Shown: positions 42,180 through 53,615 of the stretch, in pieces
Position numbering within the stretch: the stretch's first letter is position 1
Layout of the letters: every line of letters begins with the position of its first letter
Assembly: GCA_964034945.1 (NCBI GenBank)
Contig: OZ035960.1
Span: forward strand, 102,974,733-103,038,732
From: Chrysopilus asiliformis
Taxonomy: Eukaryota; Arthropoda; Insecta; Diptera; Rhagionidae
DNA: 64,000 bases
Reading direction: 5' to 3'
Position numbers and translations under genes: made by a program
Notes under the pieces: generated by a model
The model's input: only the letters and a program-made list of their open reading frames with translations
Told to the model about the DNA's origin: nothing
Database searches by the model: none

Positions 42180-42575
42180 CTATTCCATATCCTCATCATT
42201 CTCTTCATACTCGAAAATACTATCATCAAAACGGTCGTCTTTTGGTAGCTACAAGACAAAAACAATAAAATTAATTTAAAAAAATCATTAAAGGTAATTT
42301 TGATTGCGACAACTCACCAAACTCAGCCAAGCGGCGCGGCGTATGAAACCATGGCGAAAAACGCCCCAAATCCTGCAAGTATCTGCGTCTTCCTTTTGTT
42401 TTTCTGAAAGTCGTGCTCAATCGGTGTCATATTCTTGATCTCTGGATTAGCGGCGACGGCTGCCTCATAATCCTTGATCTCTTTTCCGAAGTATGTTTTT
42501 GAGATGTGCGTCACGAATTTAGCCAGACTAGGCCAATCACGAATGTTGCTTTGGAGTGGATTATTGTAAATCCTT
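42180..42575 (-). pseudogene. Broken unidentified gene (two exon remnants)
   Basis: The upstream piece (about 42575-42318) reads NPLQSNIRDWPSLAKFVTH, ISKTYFGKEIKDYEAAVAAN, then a basic stretch and a hydrophobic segment (ILAGFGAFFAMVSYAA), suggesting a small single-pass membrane protein. It meets a stop just before a good donor (GTGAGT at 42317). Reading the end in another frame gives IRRAAWLSL, which joins in phase to a second exon (42248-42180) encoding LPKDDRFDDSIFEYEENDED and a stop. No start codon lies upstream in frame, and a duplicated ELMOD2 piece begins about 30 bp further up. It may be a frameshifted pseudogene or a partial gene duplicate. A weak alternative donor after FFAM would keep the frame. 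I do not recognise the family. Confidence 0.5.
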
Positions 42576-42607
42576 ATATATATTATAGTGCATTATGTAT
42601 ATCCATG

Positions 42608-42974
42608 ATATCCATGATTTGGATGATGAGAGTGGAGAAGAGAATGCTTTGCCGCACTGTTATATTCTCTAGCAAAGTAATGTAAATTTTCTAATCCTAA
42701 TACGCCCATTCCACGGAAATCGGTTTTCGGATCGTCACCCCAAAAAAAAGAAAGCAATTATTAAATTTTACAAAAATGTGAACCGGTTTGAGGATATCGA
42801 GTTCTATTAAAAGACAAAAGTATAGGAAATTTTACTGTCTTCCACATAAGACAACTGAAAAACGGGTAGTTTTGGAGCGAAAAACAAAATTGAGATTTTT
42901 AAAAAGCCGCCATTTGGGTAACTTCCGGTTATCGGATTTTGTAAAAAGTTGATAGGATCGTCCCATTCAAGGAC
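42608..42974 (-). pseudogene. Duplicated fragment of ELMOD2 (last exon start plus intron)
   Basis: Nearly identical to 38430-38795: it contains the first about 130 bases of ELMOD2 exon 2 and about 235 bases of the preceding intron. The acceptor is lost: CTTTCCAG of the gene is replaced by an A/T and GG run (CCCCAAAAAAAAG on the plus strand), and one other mismatch (CATAAGAC for CATTAGAC) and few more were seen. The copy is non-functional. The left junction has a short repeated ATCCATGAT. Confidence 0.85.
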
Positions 42975-43028
42975 CAAACATATCTAAAATTTCATGGCTC
43001 TAGCTCTGGTAGTTTTTGAGAAATCTTG

Positions 43029-43128
43029 TACAGTGTAGTTTATCTCTTAGAAATTTATCAGTGCAGTAACATGGACTGGTACACATGTTACTGCACTGAT
43101 AAATTTCTAAGAGATAAACTACACTGTA
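43029..43128. repeat. Perfect 45 bp inverted repeat (hairpin)
   Basis: Arms 43029-43073 and 43084-43128 are exact inverse copies with a 10-base loop. The ends are TACAGTG and CACTGTA. A partial third copy of the arm (ACTGATAAATTTATAAGAGA) follows at 43135. Could be a minimal TA-flanked MITE or a source of hairpin RNA. Confidence 0.85.
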
Positions 43129-43154
43129 AACTAGACTGATAAATTTATAAGAGA

Positions 43155-43561
43155 CTAGCAGACTCGTCGTTTGCAGCTAAAAGTTTTTTGTATAAATTTT
43201 AGAATGCCAAAAAACCATAAATAACTTAAAAAGTTTTGGGAAAAACGTTATTACAGGACCTTCCGTTTTGAATTTTTTAAATCTAACACCAGATTCGTGA
43301 TCAACGACCCCGAAAACCCCCGAGTGAAACTTTTCAGCCTTCTATTGAGCAGGATTCATGGCGAAAATCACAGTTGAAAAACACCCAAACCCCCTTTACC
43401 CCTCGTTCACCCCCTTAGGGGTAAAATTTCGGAAAACCCCGCCTTAGTGAGCGCCTATACGTTGGTTGGGACCGACTGTGAAAGTTTCAAGTCTCTAGCT
43501 TCAGGGGTTTGGGCTGGGCGTTGATGAGTCAGTCAGGTTAAACGATTTTATATATAGAAGA
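43155..43561 (-). mobile_element. Non-autonomous Helitron (407 bp)
   Basis: On the minus strand it begins TCTTCTATATATAAAATCG (43561) and ends GACGAGTCTGCTAG (43158-43155), flanked by A and T. It shares CTAACACCAGATTCGTGATC and CACTAAGG-type phrases with 15428-15803 and single units of the 11340-11960 array. Confidence 0.75.
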
Positions 43562-43686
43562 TACAAAGTGAACGATTTGCGCCGCAGGTGAAAATTTTTA
43601 TAATCAGAATCGATATTTATAATAAAACCTCAAATAAAAGCGGTAATAGTACTAAAGGTTACAGTAAAACGGAGTAGCCTCTGCTT

Positions 43687-43878
43687 TTAACACGTTGGCT
43701 GCAACCATATAAAAAAAATCTTACTCAACAGTTTAAGTGTAAATATCATTTCATAGTGATTGTAGTTGTGTATAAAATGTGCTGAAATATAGTAATACAG
43801 AATTTAGTATGGAAGTGACCCACCGCTAGTATACTCGGATTCATTTTGTGATCAGGCACACGGCCGTCAACCTGTTAA
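43687..43878. mobile_element. piggyBac-like MITE (TTAA, CACGTTGGCTGC)
   Basis: Left TTAACACGTTGGCTGCAACC and right CGGCCGTCAACCTGTTAA; related to 33147-33320 in its terminal bases. 192 bp, ends imperfect. Confidence 0.6.
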
Positions 43879-44083
43879 ACACATAAGTTGTTCAGCAACT
43901 AAAGATTTCAGTACAGCATTTAAGCGAATATAGATCCTAGAACTATTTTATTTGTAGAATAAGGGATTCGATTTGCTGTTTTTATACTTTATCTAAAGTT
44001 TTTATAATTCTTCAAAGATCTTACGTTAAATACAAAACCAAATACCAAAATATTTTCACAATTTAATTACAGGTAGCTTTTAA

Positions 44084-45379
44084 TCTATATATATAAACAT
44101 AACAAAAGCTATAATTGCCAATCTGGCAATTATTGAAAACCCGTATGGTGATATTCGTATCAAAATTCGAACAGTTGTACCAAAATTCCACTTTGAAGTC
44201 AAACTTTCCAATAAGATTTTTTAAAATTTATTCCAATCGGATTTTGATGTATGGGAGTTTTATGTAGAATCATATCCTAAATAACTTTTGTTCTTAGACT
44301 TTTTTGATAAGATGCACCGTTTTCGAGATATTCACAAAAATCGTTTCCGTTTGTATGGGGGGTACCCCCCCTAATGGTCCATTTTTGCCCATTAACGAAC
44401 TTAGCCTCGCATTTTACGAAAAACGGATCTGCGCAAAATTTCAAGTTTTTAGCTCAATCCGTGCGCCCGCAATCCGCGCCACAGACAGACAGACGGACAG
44501 ACAGACGGACAGACAGACGGACAGACAGACGGACGGACATGTAAAAATTAATTATTTTTATCATTCTAAACACACTGGTGTAATTCATTCTTTTGTGTGA
44601 TGACGGGATCTTGGCGTTACAAGCGGTAAGGCAAAGTTAATATACCCTTTGGTTTCACCATACGGGTATAAAAATGGATGTATGTATGTATGTGGCTTAT
44701 AGACTTCTAAGCCGCTGAACCGATTTTGACCAAATTTTCAGGAAAACTTTAGATTAGCACAGAGGGTGTTTCTGTGAAGTTTGGTGCACCTACCCCTTAA
44801 GCTTCCCCCCTCTCCCATACAATCCAAAAAGTTATTTGCAAATTTCTCGAAAACGGTTCACTTTATTGCAAAACTCCAAGAACAAACAGTGTTTAGAATC
44901 CAATTCTACATAAATACTCAATACATGAAAATTCAATTGGAACACCTTTTGAAATTCTTATTGCAAAATTTCACTCTAATAAAAAATGTTGTATGTTTGT
45001 TTCTTTATGACTTTACCTCCTACAACGTTATTATATTGGGTAACCTGCTACTCCAAAAACTCATTAAAAAAAGGAATGCAAAGATACCAAAAATTGTTTG
45101 TTGGGTCACAAAGAAAAATGTCTCTAAAAAAATTTCCCTTTTTTGGGTTAATTATCTGCATTTGAGTCGAGGCCGAAGGCCGAGTAAAGAGGAAGGCGAG
45201 AGCTGAAATATATTTAAATAATTTTACGTAACCTCTCCATACATCAAATTCCAACAATTCAAGCGCGAGGGGCGAGGCCGAAGGCCGAGTAGTTGTGGAG
45301 GCCGTAGGCCGACGGGGGCAGGGAGGCCGACCTGCGGAAGGGGGATGAACCGCGAAGCGGTTCGGGGCGCAGCCCCTAG
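44084..45379 (+). mobile_element. Helitron with nested family A element
   Basis: Starts TCTATATATATAAA after an A at 44084 and ends with hairpins AACCGCGAAGCGGTT and GGGGCGCAGCCCC followed by CTAG (45376-45379) and T. After 14 bases the start is interrupted by the family A element 44097-44674. It resumes as AAATGGATGTATGTATGTAT and AGCCGCTGAACCGATTTTGA, a typical continuation of such Helitron starts. The last about 260 bp match 16990-17271. Confidence 0.75.
44097..44674 (+). mobile_element. Family A element, copy 3 (nested in Helitron)
   Basis: The most complete copy: CATAACAAAAGCTATAATTG, palindrome TTGCCAATCTGGCAA, CGTATGGTGATATTCGTATC, GGGGGGTACCCCCC, CCGCGCCACAGACAGACAGA (microsatellite 44481-44538), GATGACGGGATCTTGGCGTT and terminal hairpin TATACCC...GGGTATA. 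Insertion inside a recognisable Helitron start fixes its limits at about CATAAC on the left and TATAAAA on the right. Confidence 0.75.
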
Positions 45380-46854
45380 TTTATTAATAGAAATTAAAAA
45401 TTTTTTTTTGTTTACATCTCGCAACTTCTTCAAAATTTTGTTGCTGCCATTTTGTTTTTCAGATTTCGGGTACCCCCTAGAACCAGCCGATGTACTCTAA
45501 AGGGTGCATGTCCTGGTTGAAAAACACTGGTCTAAACAATTAGAAAGAAAAACATACGCAAATTTTGTAGTATATGTCATTTATTTGAAATCACATGCAT
45601 AGAACGTATAATTGGTACAAATCTTAATGTTTATTATCATTAATATTTTTTTATTTGTTTAAATATATTTCTAGCGGCAAAAGCAGACACGGGAAATTTT
45701 TAATTATCTTCCCTTTACAATCGCCATTCACAATGTTTTAGCATTTTAGATAGACTTCAAGGCTACTTTTATTTTTACGCAATAAATGTGGATATCGTGA
45801 TGTTTAGAATTTTTAAAACTCTTGCTATTGCGTATCGTGTAAAACATTAAGGGAAGAATAAAGTGACTATAAATTTAATTTATATTTTTGATTACAAATT
45901 TCCATTTTTTTAGATCATATTGTTAACATTCTATATCTGCTAATTGAATTTCAAATAGTTTTTTCTTTAAATAAACTTTTAGGTGGATACTGAAGTGTGA
46001 CTATTGTAAAAGAAATTACATCAGAAAATCGTGAAGCTTTTTAGTAATTCAAAACAGAAAAAAAACAATCGTGGAAAACTTCTTTGCTTTACCAATGATA
46101 TATAAAGTATTGTAGTTGTATTGATAAGTGATTATTTATTTATATAACGTCTAAATTGTGTTCTTGTGTGTAATAATTTTCTGGTATAAATAATTCATTT
46201 CTTACGTATTTCAATGAATTCCTTGCAGAAATATATTTCAAAAATAACAAATTAAAAAAATAAATAAAAATATCGTAATAAAGGAAACGTATTATAAATC
46301 AATACATGGAATTATTTACGATAAATGTGATGTGGGTGTACGTTTTTGTACAGAAGACATTTTTAAATTGAAAATTATCACTTAAATGCGTCTTTAGTTA
46401 GTTCCGTTTTCGTTTCTGGTTTTACGTCACAGCGACGTTCAAAATTTCATTGTTTCGATTTAAAAAAAAAGTTAACTTTTTATCATAAGTTAAAATTGGT
46501 TACACTTTAAGGCCCGTTTACACCAACTATTCATAAAAAATCAAGTTGTGCTTAGCTTACTTAAACCATAGAAATTTGGGGAATTAAATAATTTAAGTTT
46601 TCGTGGATGAAAACGACCACAAGTGTAGTTAAAATAAGTTTTGTGACAAGTGAATTCCCTGTCCCAGATCACATTTATACCAAATATTTAAAGTACAAAA
46701 ATTAAAACTAAAAAAATTGTATAAAAAATGCAAAAAATATCACGATAAAGAGAATAGTCTCATATTGTAAAAGCGGAAAGTATTTAAAAAAAAACGAAAA
46801 AATTTATCAGCCTATCGTCAAAAGATATCATTTGGAATTTCCTTCCACCGCAAT
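45380..46854. other. AT-rich DNA downstream of secernin
   Basis: No coding exon seen. Around 45465-45530 a short hAT-like remnant (GGGTACCCCCTAGAACCAGC, TGAAAAACACTGGTC) can be seen. The last several hundred bases should contain the secernin 3' UTR on the minus strand. Confidence 0.5.
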
Positions 46855-49136
46855 CTAACGATAGAACTTGACTTCAGCCTCGACACAGTCCTTCATTAAT
46901 TCGTCTAGCTCTTGATTCGGTGTCGGATGTTCAGCGAGGAATGTTTTAACTTCTTCCACACAAGTCAACTCCAAGGACTGTAAAAGCTCGCCAACACTAT
47001 CCCAATTACGTTGATTATGTAGCTTGTATAAGAGTGTAACGTTTTCATCATCTGGCAATTTGGTTAATGGTGAGATTTTAGCGCCAGGGGCAAAAATAAA
47101 CGGCTTGAAGACAGATTCATTGGGATTTGGCGTTGCCGTAAACCAGTGACATGAAATACCAGTCGATATCAATGTCGATACATGGCTAGACAACGCCTGA
47201 TTACTGTTATTGGTTGAGCGTAGAACTGCAAACATTTTCGTTAGGCTAAATGATCCATCGGAAAGTGGATCAGTTTCTGGCCATGAATCTGTGGTCGTTG
47301 GCGAGGAAGAAAATGATTTTGCAAAATCCAAATCACACTGAAAATACATTTTGTTATAATCTTTTTATCATTTAAAACAAATCCACTTACACTTCCATCC
47401 CATAGACCGAGTTCTTTAATTTTGTCGCCTAAGTTTTCGATCGATTTATCTATTTTCGTAGTTACCGCTAGTCCATCTAGCGGTATTTGACGGAAGCCAT
47501 TCGTTATATGTTCAGCGGCCCATAATTTACCACCTAAACTAAGAAGCCACACCTCATTTGGATCACATAGAATTAAACTGATCTTTGAGTCGTCAGTCGC
47601 GTATTTTTCATTTAATGAGCCTAAAATTGTTACTGCTTCAACTGCTGTCGACGCTCGTTCTAAGCCGAGTCTGCAAATTAAATGGTGTTTTGTTAGTATT
47701 TGAGATTGTAATTTACTTCAAAGATATATTTGTGTATACTAGAGTGTAGACCCCTCGTTCCCTGGGTTTAAGTAGTTTGTATGCGTTTTGGAAATACCGA
47801 AAAAAAAGTAACTGGTAGATACTTGGGAAATGTTTTTTTTTTGATACCAGTGAGAAAAGTATTTAAAAGTCTTATTTGTGTCTGCCTAAATATTAGCCCC
47901 AACATCATGCGAAAACGGCTTAAGCGATTTTGACTAAAATTTTGTAACCGAAGAGAGTTGATTGCAGAATAAATGCTAGAATATTTTATATTTGCCTCCT
48001 CTTCCTCCTTTGGGCCCCCCATCAGTTAAATATTTGTATTTACCTCCCGCTTCGGTACCCCTACCAGTTAAATTTTAAATCATTGAACTGATTGGGCTGC
48101 GGGTTTCTAACTTGGACAGACAATCTATCAGGCAACCATTCTCCTTTTTTCATCCGCTACAATTTTTCACACCCCCCTGTTTATTCAATGAAATACACGC
48201 GCAGGAGGCACGAAGGTGTGCGGTAGTGTAACTAAGAGCGCTACGAAGTCTCAAATAAAATATTCAGAAAAATAAAAGAGAGCAGGACAAGTTTAATGGC
48301 CCAATTCATTTGGATTATCCCAGTTTTTCCACTTGCTTTCAAGATTTTAAAACTTAAATGAGACATTGTTGAAATGTAGCCATTAAATTTTACTGATATT
48401 TAAAAAAATAAGAACTCCATAGTACTTCTTAAAAAAGTAGGGCATCTAACTATACCATACTCTACTTTTAGTTGACCTATTTTTAAATTTTGAACATATT
48501 TTCCTACATTATCGAGGCATATTTAATCATTTTGATCATCTTAATTTTCTCTACAATTTAACGTCGCATTTAATAAGGCAAATTAACCATTCGAATTTGC
48601 GAAACGGTGGCAAATTGCAGATTAGTATAGAAATTTCGCTAATTTGTTGGCAATTAATTCGGTATGAATCATCTAGTAAACGCAATGAAATATTTTTTCC
48701 ATCTTTTGTTAATTTGGGGCCTCACCTGACGAAATCCGTTGCCCTAAGGCAATCACTATCACCCTCTCCATCGGAAAAAGTGATTCCGATGCAAAGATTC
48801 TTCTCGTTGGCCCCAGTTTCGCCACCCCAGACTCCACAAGCTCTTGTCAAAATCACGGCTTGGGTGGGACTTCCTTCAATTTCCACACCTCCATCGGACT
48901 GCAAAAAAAACGAAAAGTATTTGATTAAGAAAACCTCTCTCCACTGAAAAAAAGGTAAATTTAATTGGAAATTGACAAAAAATCACTTTTCTAGGTTCTG
49001 CGGATTCAGATGGTGGAAAGTAGATCACTTCTTGGATTTCTTCTTGAGTCTTCAGGGAGTTTCTTCCGTAGATTACCGAATTGTTTTCGGAATGTGGTGG
49101 CAATACAACAAAACATTCTCCAGAATTTATTGGCAT
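46855..49136 (-). CDS. Scrn: Secernin (peptidase C69 family)
   Basis: Exons in order: 48987-49136, 48726-48898, 47391-47670, 46855-47337; 361 residues. The start is the ATG at 49136. Residue 8 is the Cys of ECFVVLPPHSENNSVIYGRNS, the position of the N-terminal nucleophile in this Ntn-hydrolase-like family. Then EIQEVIYFPP, QAVILTRACGVWGGETGANEKNLCIG, LGLERASTAVEAVTILGSL, EVWLLSLGGKLWAAEHI, LWDGS and TATPNPNESVFKPFIFAPGA match vertebrate secernins in order. Human secernins are about 414-425 residues, so this one is slightly short, mainly in the middle and at the C-terminus. Secernin-1 was described as a cytosolic regulator of mast cell exocytosis and no peptidase activity is firmly established. 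The donor of exon 1 (AAA|GTGATT) is weak. Confidence 0.9.
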
Positions 49137-49690
49137 TTTCAAGACTACACTTTAATTACAATTAAAAATTCTTTTTTAATAGAGCGATCCGAATCACCAA
49201 CCAATTCACTTAGCTCCAGTTTCTTCTACCCGTTATCCAATGCGCAACTTTTGTGGAACGCGACGAAAATCCAAGCAAAATGAAACTTCTGTTGTTAATA
49301 ACATGTAATGTATCCGTCTTCAATGAAAAAGACTTACCCGGTCTAGAGAGCCTATAATCTAGAGAGTGGACAGTGGGACGTGTAAGAATGACCGCCGAGC
49401 TGAAAAACGAGAGCGAAAAACTAAACATTTGATTCACTGTTACAAATAATTGCCGAAATAATTGAAATCAGTTAACAAAAGTAAAAAAAACTCATACATG
49501 AGGTATCAAAAATATTTGGAAAGTTGTAGTTGTTTTAAAAAATTGAAAAATGGTTTACAGACTGTTCTAATCTGGAGAACAAGCTGTTCTAATTGGCGTA
49601 TCATACTATTCTAATTGGAGTTTATCTCCAATTGAAATAGTCACTAAATAGGACGAATGAAATATTGCTCGTGTTCACATTGCGTGTGAT

Positions 49691-50165
49691 TACATGAGGA
49701 TTCACTTTGAGGCGGCACGTCTTTCCTCATTTTGTTGCCGTGTGCACACGGTTCGCCTTTTTCATTCGCTAAAATCTTTCGCCTTTTTGACGTTAAGACA
49801 TTGGGATGAAAATAACCTCAAAATTTAACTCAGTTGTAAAATGATTGCAGTGAAATTTGTTAAATTTAATGAAAATATGGATCATATATGGATCATATAA
49901 TAATTGCAGTAACAAGTTTATTATATGCTTCATCAGCAACGGCTCTATTTTTGTGCCAATCTGAAGAAGAAAACTCCGAATTTTCAGATGCGCACGACTC
50001 CACAGCAAACAACGAAATGACCAATAAAAGCACAACGAGACACAAACCGGTTTGCAACCGATAATTTTAAGTGAATCTAAACTTCGTTCGCTCTTTTTGG
50101 TTTCCCTCCCCACTGCGTCCCTCACCCTCACGAATGACGTGCCGCCTCAAATTGAATCCTCGTGT
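49691..50165. mobile_element. Inverted-repeat MITE (GAGGCGGCACGTC family)
   Basis: Left TACATGAGGATTCACTTTGA followed by GGCGGCACGTC, right GACGTGCCGCC and ATTGAATCCTCGTGTA, inverse copies over about 35 bp. The interior shares GGGACGCAGTGGGGAGGGAA (as its inverse) and AGATTCACTTAAAATTATCG with the element at 52574-52830. Upstream of secernin. Confidence 0.65.
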
Positions 50166-51937
50166 AGACAGGCACATTGAGATTATTTAAGCCAGTAGCT
50201 ATGAACAATCAGACTGTCGTGAAACATTTGGGAAACGAAACATTTCTAAAGAATCGCTAGTACTATCTTGCTTCCAATTCATGTTGCTTTGAAAACGACC
50301 GTAACAATAATAACAATGAAACATATTCAGTATAGCAGCCAACCAATCAGAGCACGACAGGCGGAACTCTGAAAACGTAGATTTTAGTTTTAAGGAGGAT
50401 TTTCCTATCAGCAGCCCCACATCTTTTCACCTTGCCTTAATTTTGACTTTGTTAGGCAGATTATTTCAACCAATGTGAACAGGCTCATGTATCTTAAAAA
50501 TTTCAGATTTTCGAAGCCAATTAGAATGCCAAGCTCTGGCCGTTTCTGTCTGTTTCTGGCTTATTCGTTTGCGGTTTCATGAGATTTTTTTTCTTATTTA
50601 ATGTATGTAGGTTTGTCATCCGCATTTTAAGACAGAAGTTTCATTGGAAATGGATTTAAAAAAAATCCTTCGCAAATAGAAAATCGTCCGATGTGAATAT
50701 CATCTATGGGTGTTTCTAATAATTTGAGTACTGATTCTCGAGTATGTGACCCTCGCAATTTCGACAAAAACAAAATGGTTGTTGTACAAAAAAATAAAAC
50801 TCTCACAGCAAATTTGTTTTCCCGGATTTTATATTTGATTTCCGCAGTCGGTCTATAGTTAAAACGCTAACTAAATAGTGCATGTGCAATTTTTAATAAA
50901 GTTTTTAGCCAGTGGAACGAAATCTTGTGAAAAAATCCGAAGCTTAAAATTGGGTGCCATACAAAAACAGCACGAGGCAGCAGAATCAAAAAATCTCCAT
51001 TGAGGCAACTAGAGAAAAAAAAATCACGACGCGCTTTTATTTTTCTTGCCGGGAGGAATTTTTCATTAGTTAAAAATTGTTTTTTCATTGGTTGCGAGTG
51101 CGGCCGGAACATTTCGAAATAATTAATTGGTCGACTATACAACAAATTATGCAGAATTATTGACGTTTGTTGTTGCTGGTCGATGTGATATTAGCGGGGC
51201 GCGAAATCTAGTTAGCCGCAGTGACATTTGTTGTTTGATTTTTTCAATATTTCCCCAATTTCTCGACTGAAATTTTCGGAAAGCGAAAGCTCCCCGCATC
51301 CAGTCTCAACGAAAAGTTGCCGCAGCAAACGGATTTCTACGTGAATATCGGCTTTTTGTTGGTGAGAAGGTAAACATTTTTCATTATTTGAGCAATAGGC
51401 CAAACACTGCTGCGCTCCACAAGGCGATGTTTTCGCGAGCGAGGGCCATACTGCGTCTTATTTAGTGTTAGGGCGCCCCCACATCCCCATTTTACGTTGA
51501 AATTATTGTTTGTTTTTATAAATGCTCCAAGTTTTTTTCCAGCAGGTGCACCGACTATCTGGGAATATTAGCAAAACAATATTAATCGGGGTCAATGACC
51601 TTTCAAGGTAGTTAATGGATAAACGCCATAATTTCTAAATACTGGAGTCTTCAGGCCGCCCAAGTGTAATAATCGGAGATGAAATATTAGCAATTCGTAA
51701 TATTTTTTGTTTACTTTGATTTTCAAACTTTCCAGCGTGGGCGGTTCATTGATGTTAGATTTTGGCGGCATTCACACTAGTTTTTTATTATTTCCTGGAG
51801 AACTCTAGCTTGGTGATACGTTTTACAATTAAGATAATTTTTGTTGTTCAGTGATATTACAGAAGTTAAGATTTGAAATGTAGAAAAGAAAACTCCACAA
51901 TATTGACAAATTTTTGATTCATTGAATTTTATCAATA
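50166..51937. other. Intergenic DNA without recognised gene
   Basis: AT-rich and no exon candidates with family similarity. GC-richer patches near 51100-51500 (e.g. GCGGGGCGCGAAATC) could include a promoter or 5' UTR of an unrecognised transcript, but nothing is supported. Confidence 0.4.
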
Positions 51938-52065
51938 CAGTCGAACCTCGATAAGTCGCATATATTCAGATTTTTTTAAATCCATTTGAATTTCTTACTC
52001 TTTGAACATCGATAATTTGAATTTCTGTCAATCTCCTTCATATTCGACTTATCGAGGTGTGACTG
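51938..52065. mobile_element. Tc1/mariner-like MITE (TA-flanked, CAGTCGAACCTCGATAAGTC)
   Basis: Left CAGTCGAACCTCGATAAGTC and right GACTTATCGAGGTGTGACTG are near-inverse. TA flanks at 51936-51937 and 52066-52067. 128 bp. Confidence 0.8.
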
Positions 52066-52573
52066 TATTAACAGACTTACTGTTCGAGAAAGAATTTACA
52101 AAACCAAATCAACAGGCAATTAGGAAATATGGTCCCTGGTCTAATCCAAAAGTTTCGAGAAGGAAGTTCCAATTGGGATTCCAACTGGAATTTTTGAAAA
52201 TTTATTGCATTTGAATTTTGAAGTATAAAAAAGTTATGGAAAATCGTTTTCTAAACACAATTTTGTTTTTATATTTACTTTCTTATACATAAGAAGATAT
52301 TGTGATCGTGACATCTTAATTTTCCTTAAATAACATTTGCCGAGCATTACTACAGAAAAATGTATTTCTATCTGTCAGTTTGTGTACAAGATTTCTCAAA
52401 AACTACCAGAGCTAGAGCTATGAAATTTTACAGGGATATTTGACCCTGAAATGGGACGGCTTTTTTATTTTTTGGGGAAAATTCGGAAGGAACCAGAATG
52501 ACGGATTTTTAAAAATTACAATTTCGATTTTCGCAATTTACTTCGAAAATACGCGTTTTTCAGTAGTCTAATA

Positions 52574-52830
52574 ACAGTGTTTACATTAGGACTCACGCTC
52601 CGGCCAAGTGAGGGTGAGGGACGCAGTGGGGAGGGAAACCAAAAAGAGCGAACGAAGTTTAGATTCACTTAAAATTATCGGTCGCAAACCGGTTTTTGAG
52701 TCTGGTCGTTGAAACTTGTGTCTTTAGTTTTGTTGATGAAACCGGATTAGTGAATCCAGATGAAGCGAACCGTGTGAACACGGCAGAAAAATGACGAAAG
52801 ACTCAAAGTGAATCCCAATGTAAACACAGT
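52574..52830. mobile_element. Inverted-repeat MITE related to 49691-50165
   Basis: Left ACAGTGTTTACATTAGGACT and right AATCCCAATGTAAACACAGT. Contains GAGGGACGCAGTGGGGAGGG and AACGAAGTTTAGATTCACTT shared with the first element in the other orientation. Confidence 0.65.
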
Positions 52831-53149
52831 CTATGTGTGACAAAAGTTGAAGACAATAAAATTTCCTACAATTTTGTCTCTTACTAGAACTCGATATTTC
52901 AAACCGGTATCGAGATACATCATCATCCTCGGCGCTAAAGCTCTCGAAGAGCCTGGGCCCTCTCAATTGAGGTTTCATAACAATTTCTTCCCTGCTTCTC
53001 ACCTACAGTTTTTACATGGATCGCGAACCATGGATGAATTACAACATTTGTAAGGTTTTTACGTTGCAACCCCTCAACAGCAAAGGTCGTGATAGCAATC
53101 TAGACCGATGATGTCGGTGACACAAAGCGGCAACTATCACTACTAATTT

Positions 53150-53222
53150 CGTAAAGCAAGTTGTGTGGTCGGGAATTGAACCACCGACCTCCGGAATACG
53201 AAATTGGACTACGTTGGACTTT
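53150..53222 (-). repeat. tRNA-derived SINE-like sequence
   Basis: Read on the minus strand it has GGAGGTCGGTGGTTCAATTC, with a B-box-like GGTTCAATTCC, then CGACCACACAACTTGC. The A-box side is weak (AGTCCAACGTAGTCC). Confidence 0.45.
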
Positions 53223-53414
53223 ACCTACCAAATATGTTCCCTAATTCTTAAAGAATATGTTTGTAAAATTTGAATTTAATTTCAGATAACCATTGGGGTT
53301 AAAAAGTGAACGTCATGCCTTTAATTTGCACCGTTTGCTTGACCTTGTAGTCGTCGCTTTCATTTTGCGACCTCCAGCGTCACAAATTGTGGATATGTAC
53401 AATTTTCACCTTAT

Positions 53415-53613
53415 ACACAGAGAAAAAATAGTGAATCTAACTACTTTATAATGGAAAGTCGGGACTATCACTAAAATAGTAAATTTGACTACTAAGAAGT
53501 TAAATTTGGTATAAAAATTCTCGATTTTGACTATTTTTGTAATTAAAATGAACTATTTTAGTAATAGTCACGATTCCCCATTACAAAATAATTAAATTTA
53601 CTGTCTTTTCTCT
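53415..53613. mobile_element. Short palindromic MITE (ACACAGAGAAAA)
   Basis: Left ACACAGAGAAAAAATAGTGA and right ACTGTCTTTTCTCT are inverse at the tips. Internal pairs such as ACTATCACTAAAATAGT and AACTATTTTAGTAATAGT add further fold-back. AT-rich, about 200 bp. Confidence 0.5.
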
Positions 53614-53615
53614 AA

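Noticed and set aside
48987..49136. Secernin motif GRNSLK instead of the better-known GKNSDR, thought to be an inactivating change
   Set aside because: The residue after Asn-Ser also varies among vertebrate secernins as I recall them, and the putative nucleophile Cys is present, so it is not good evidence of loss.
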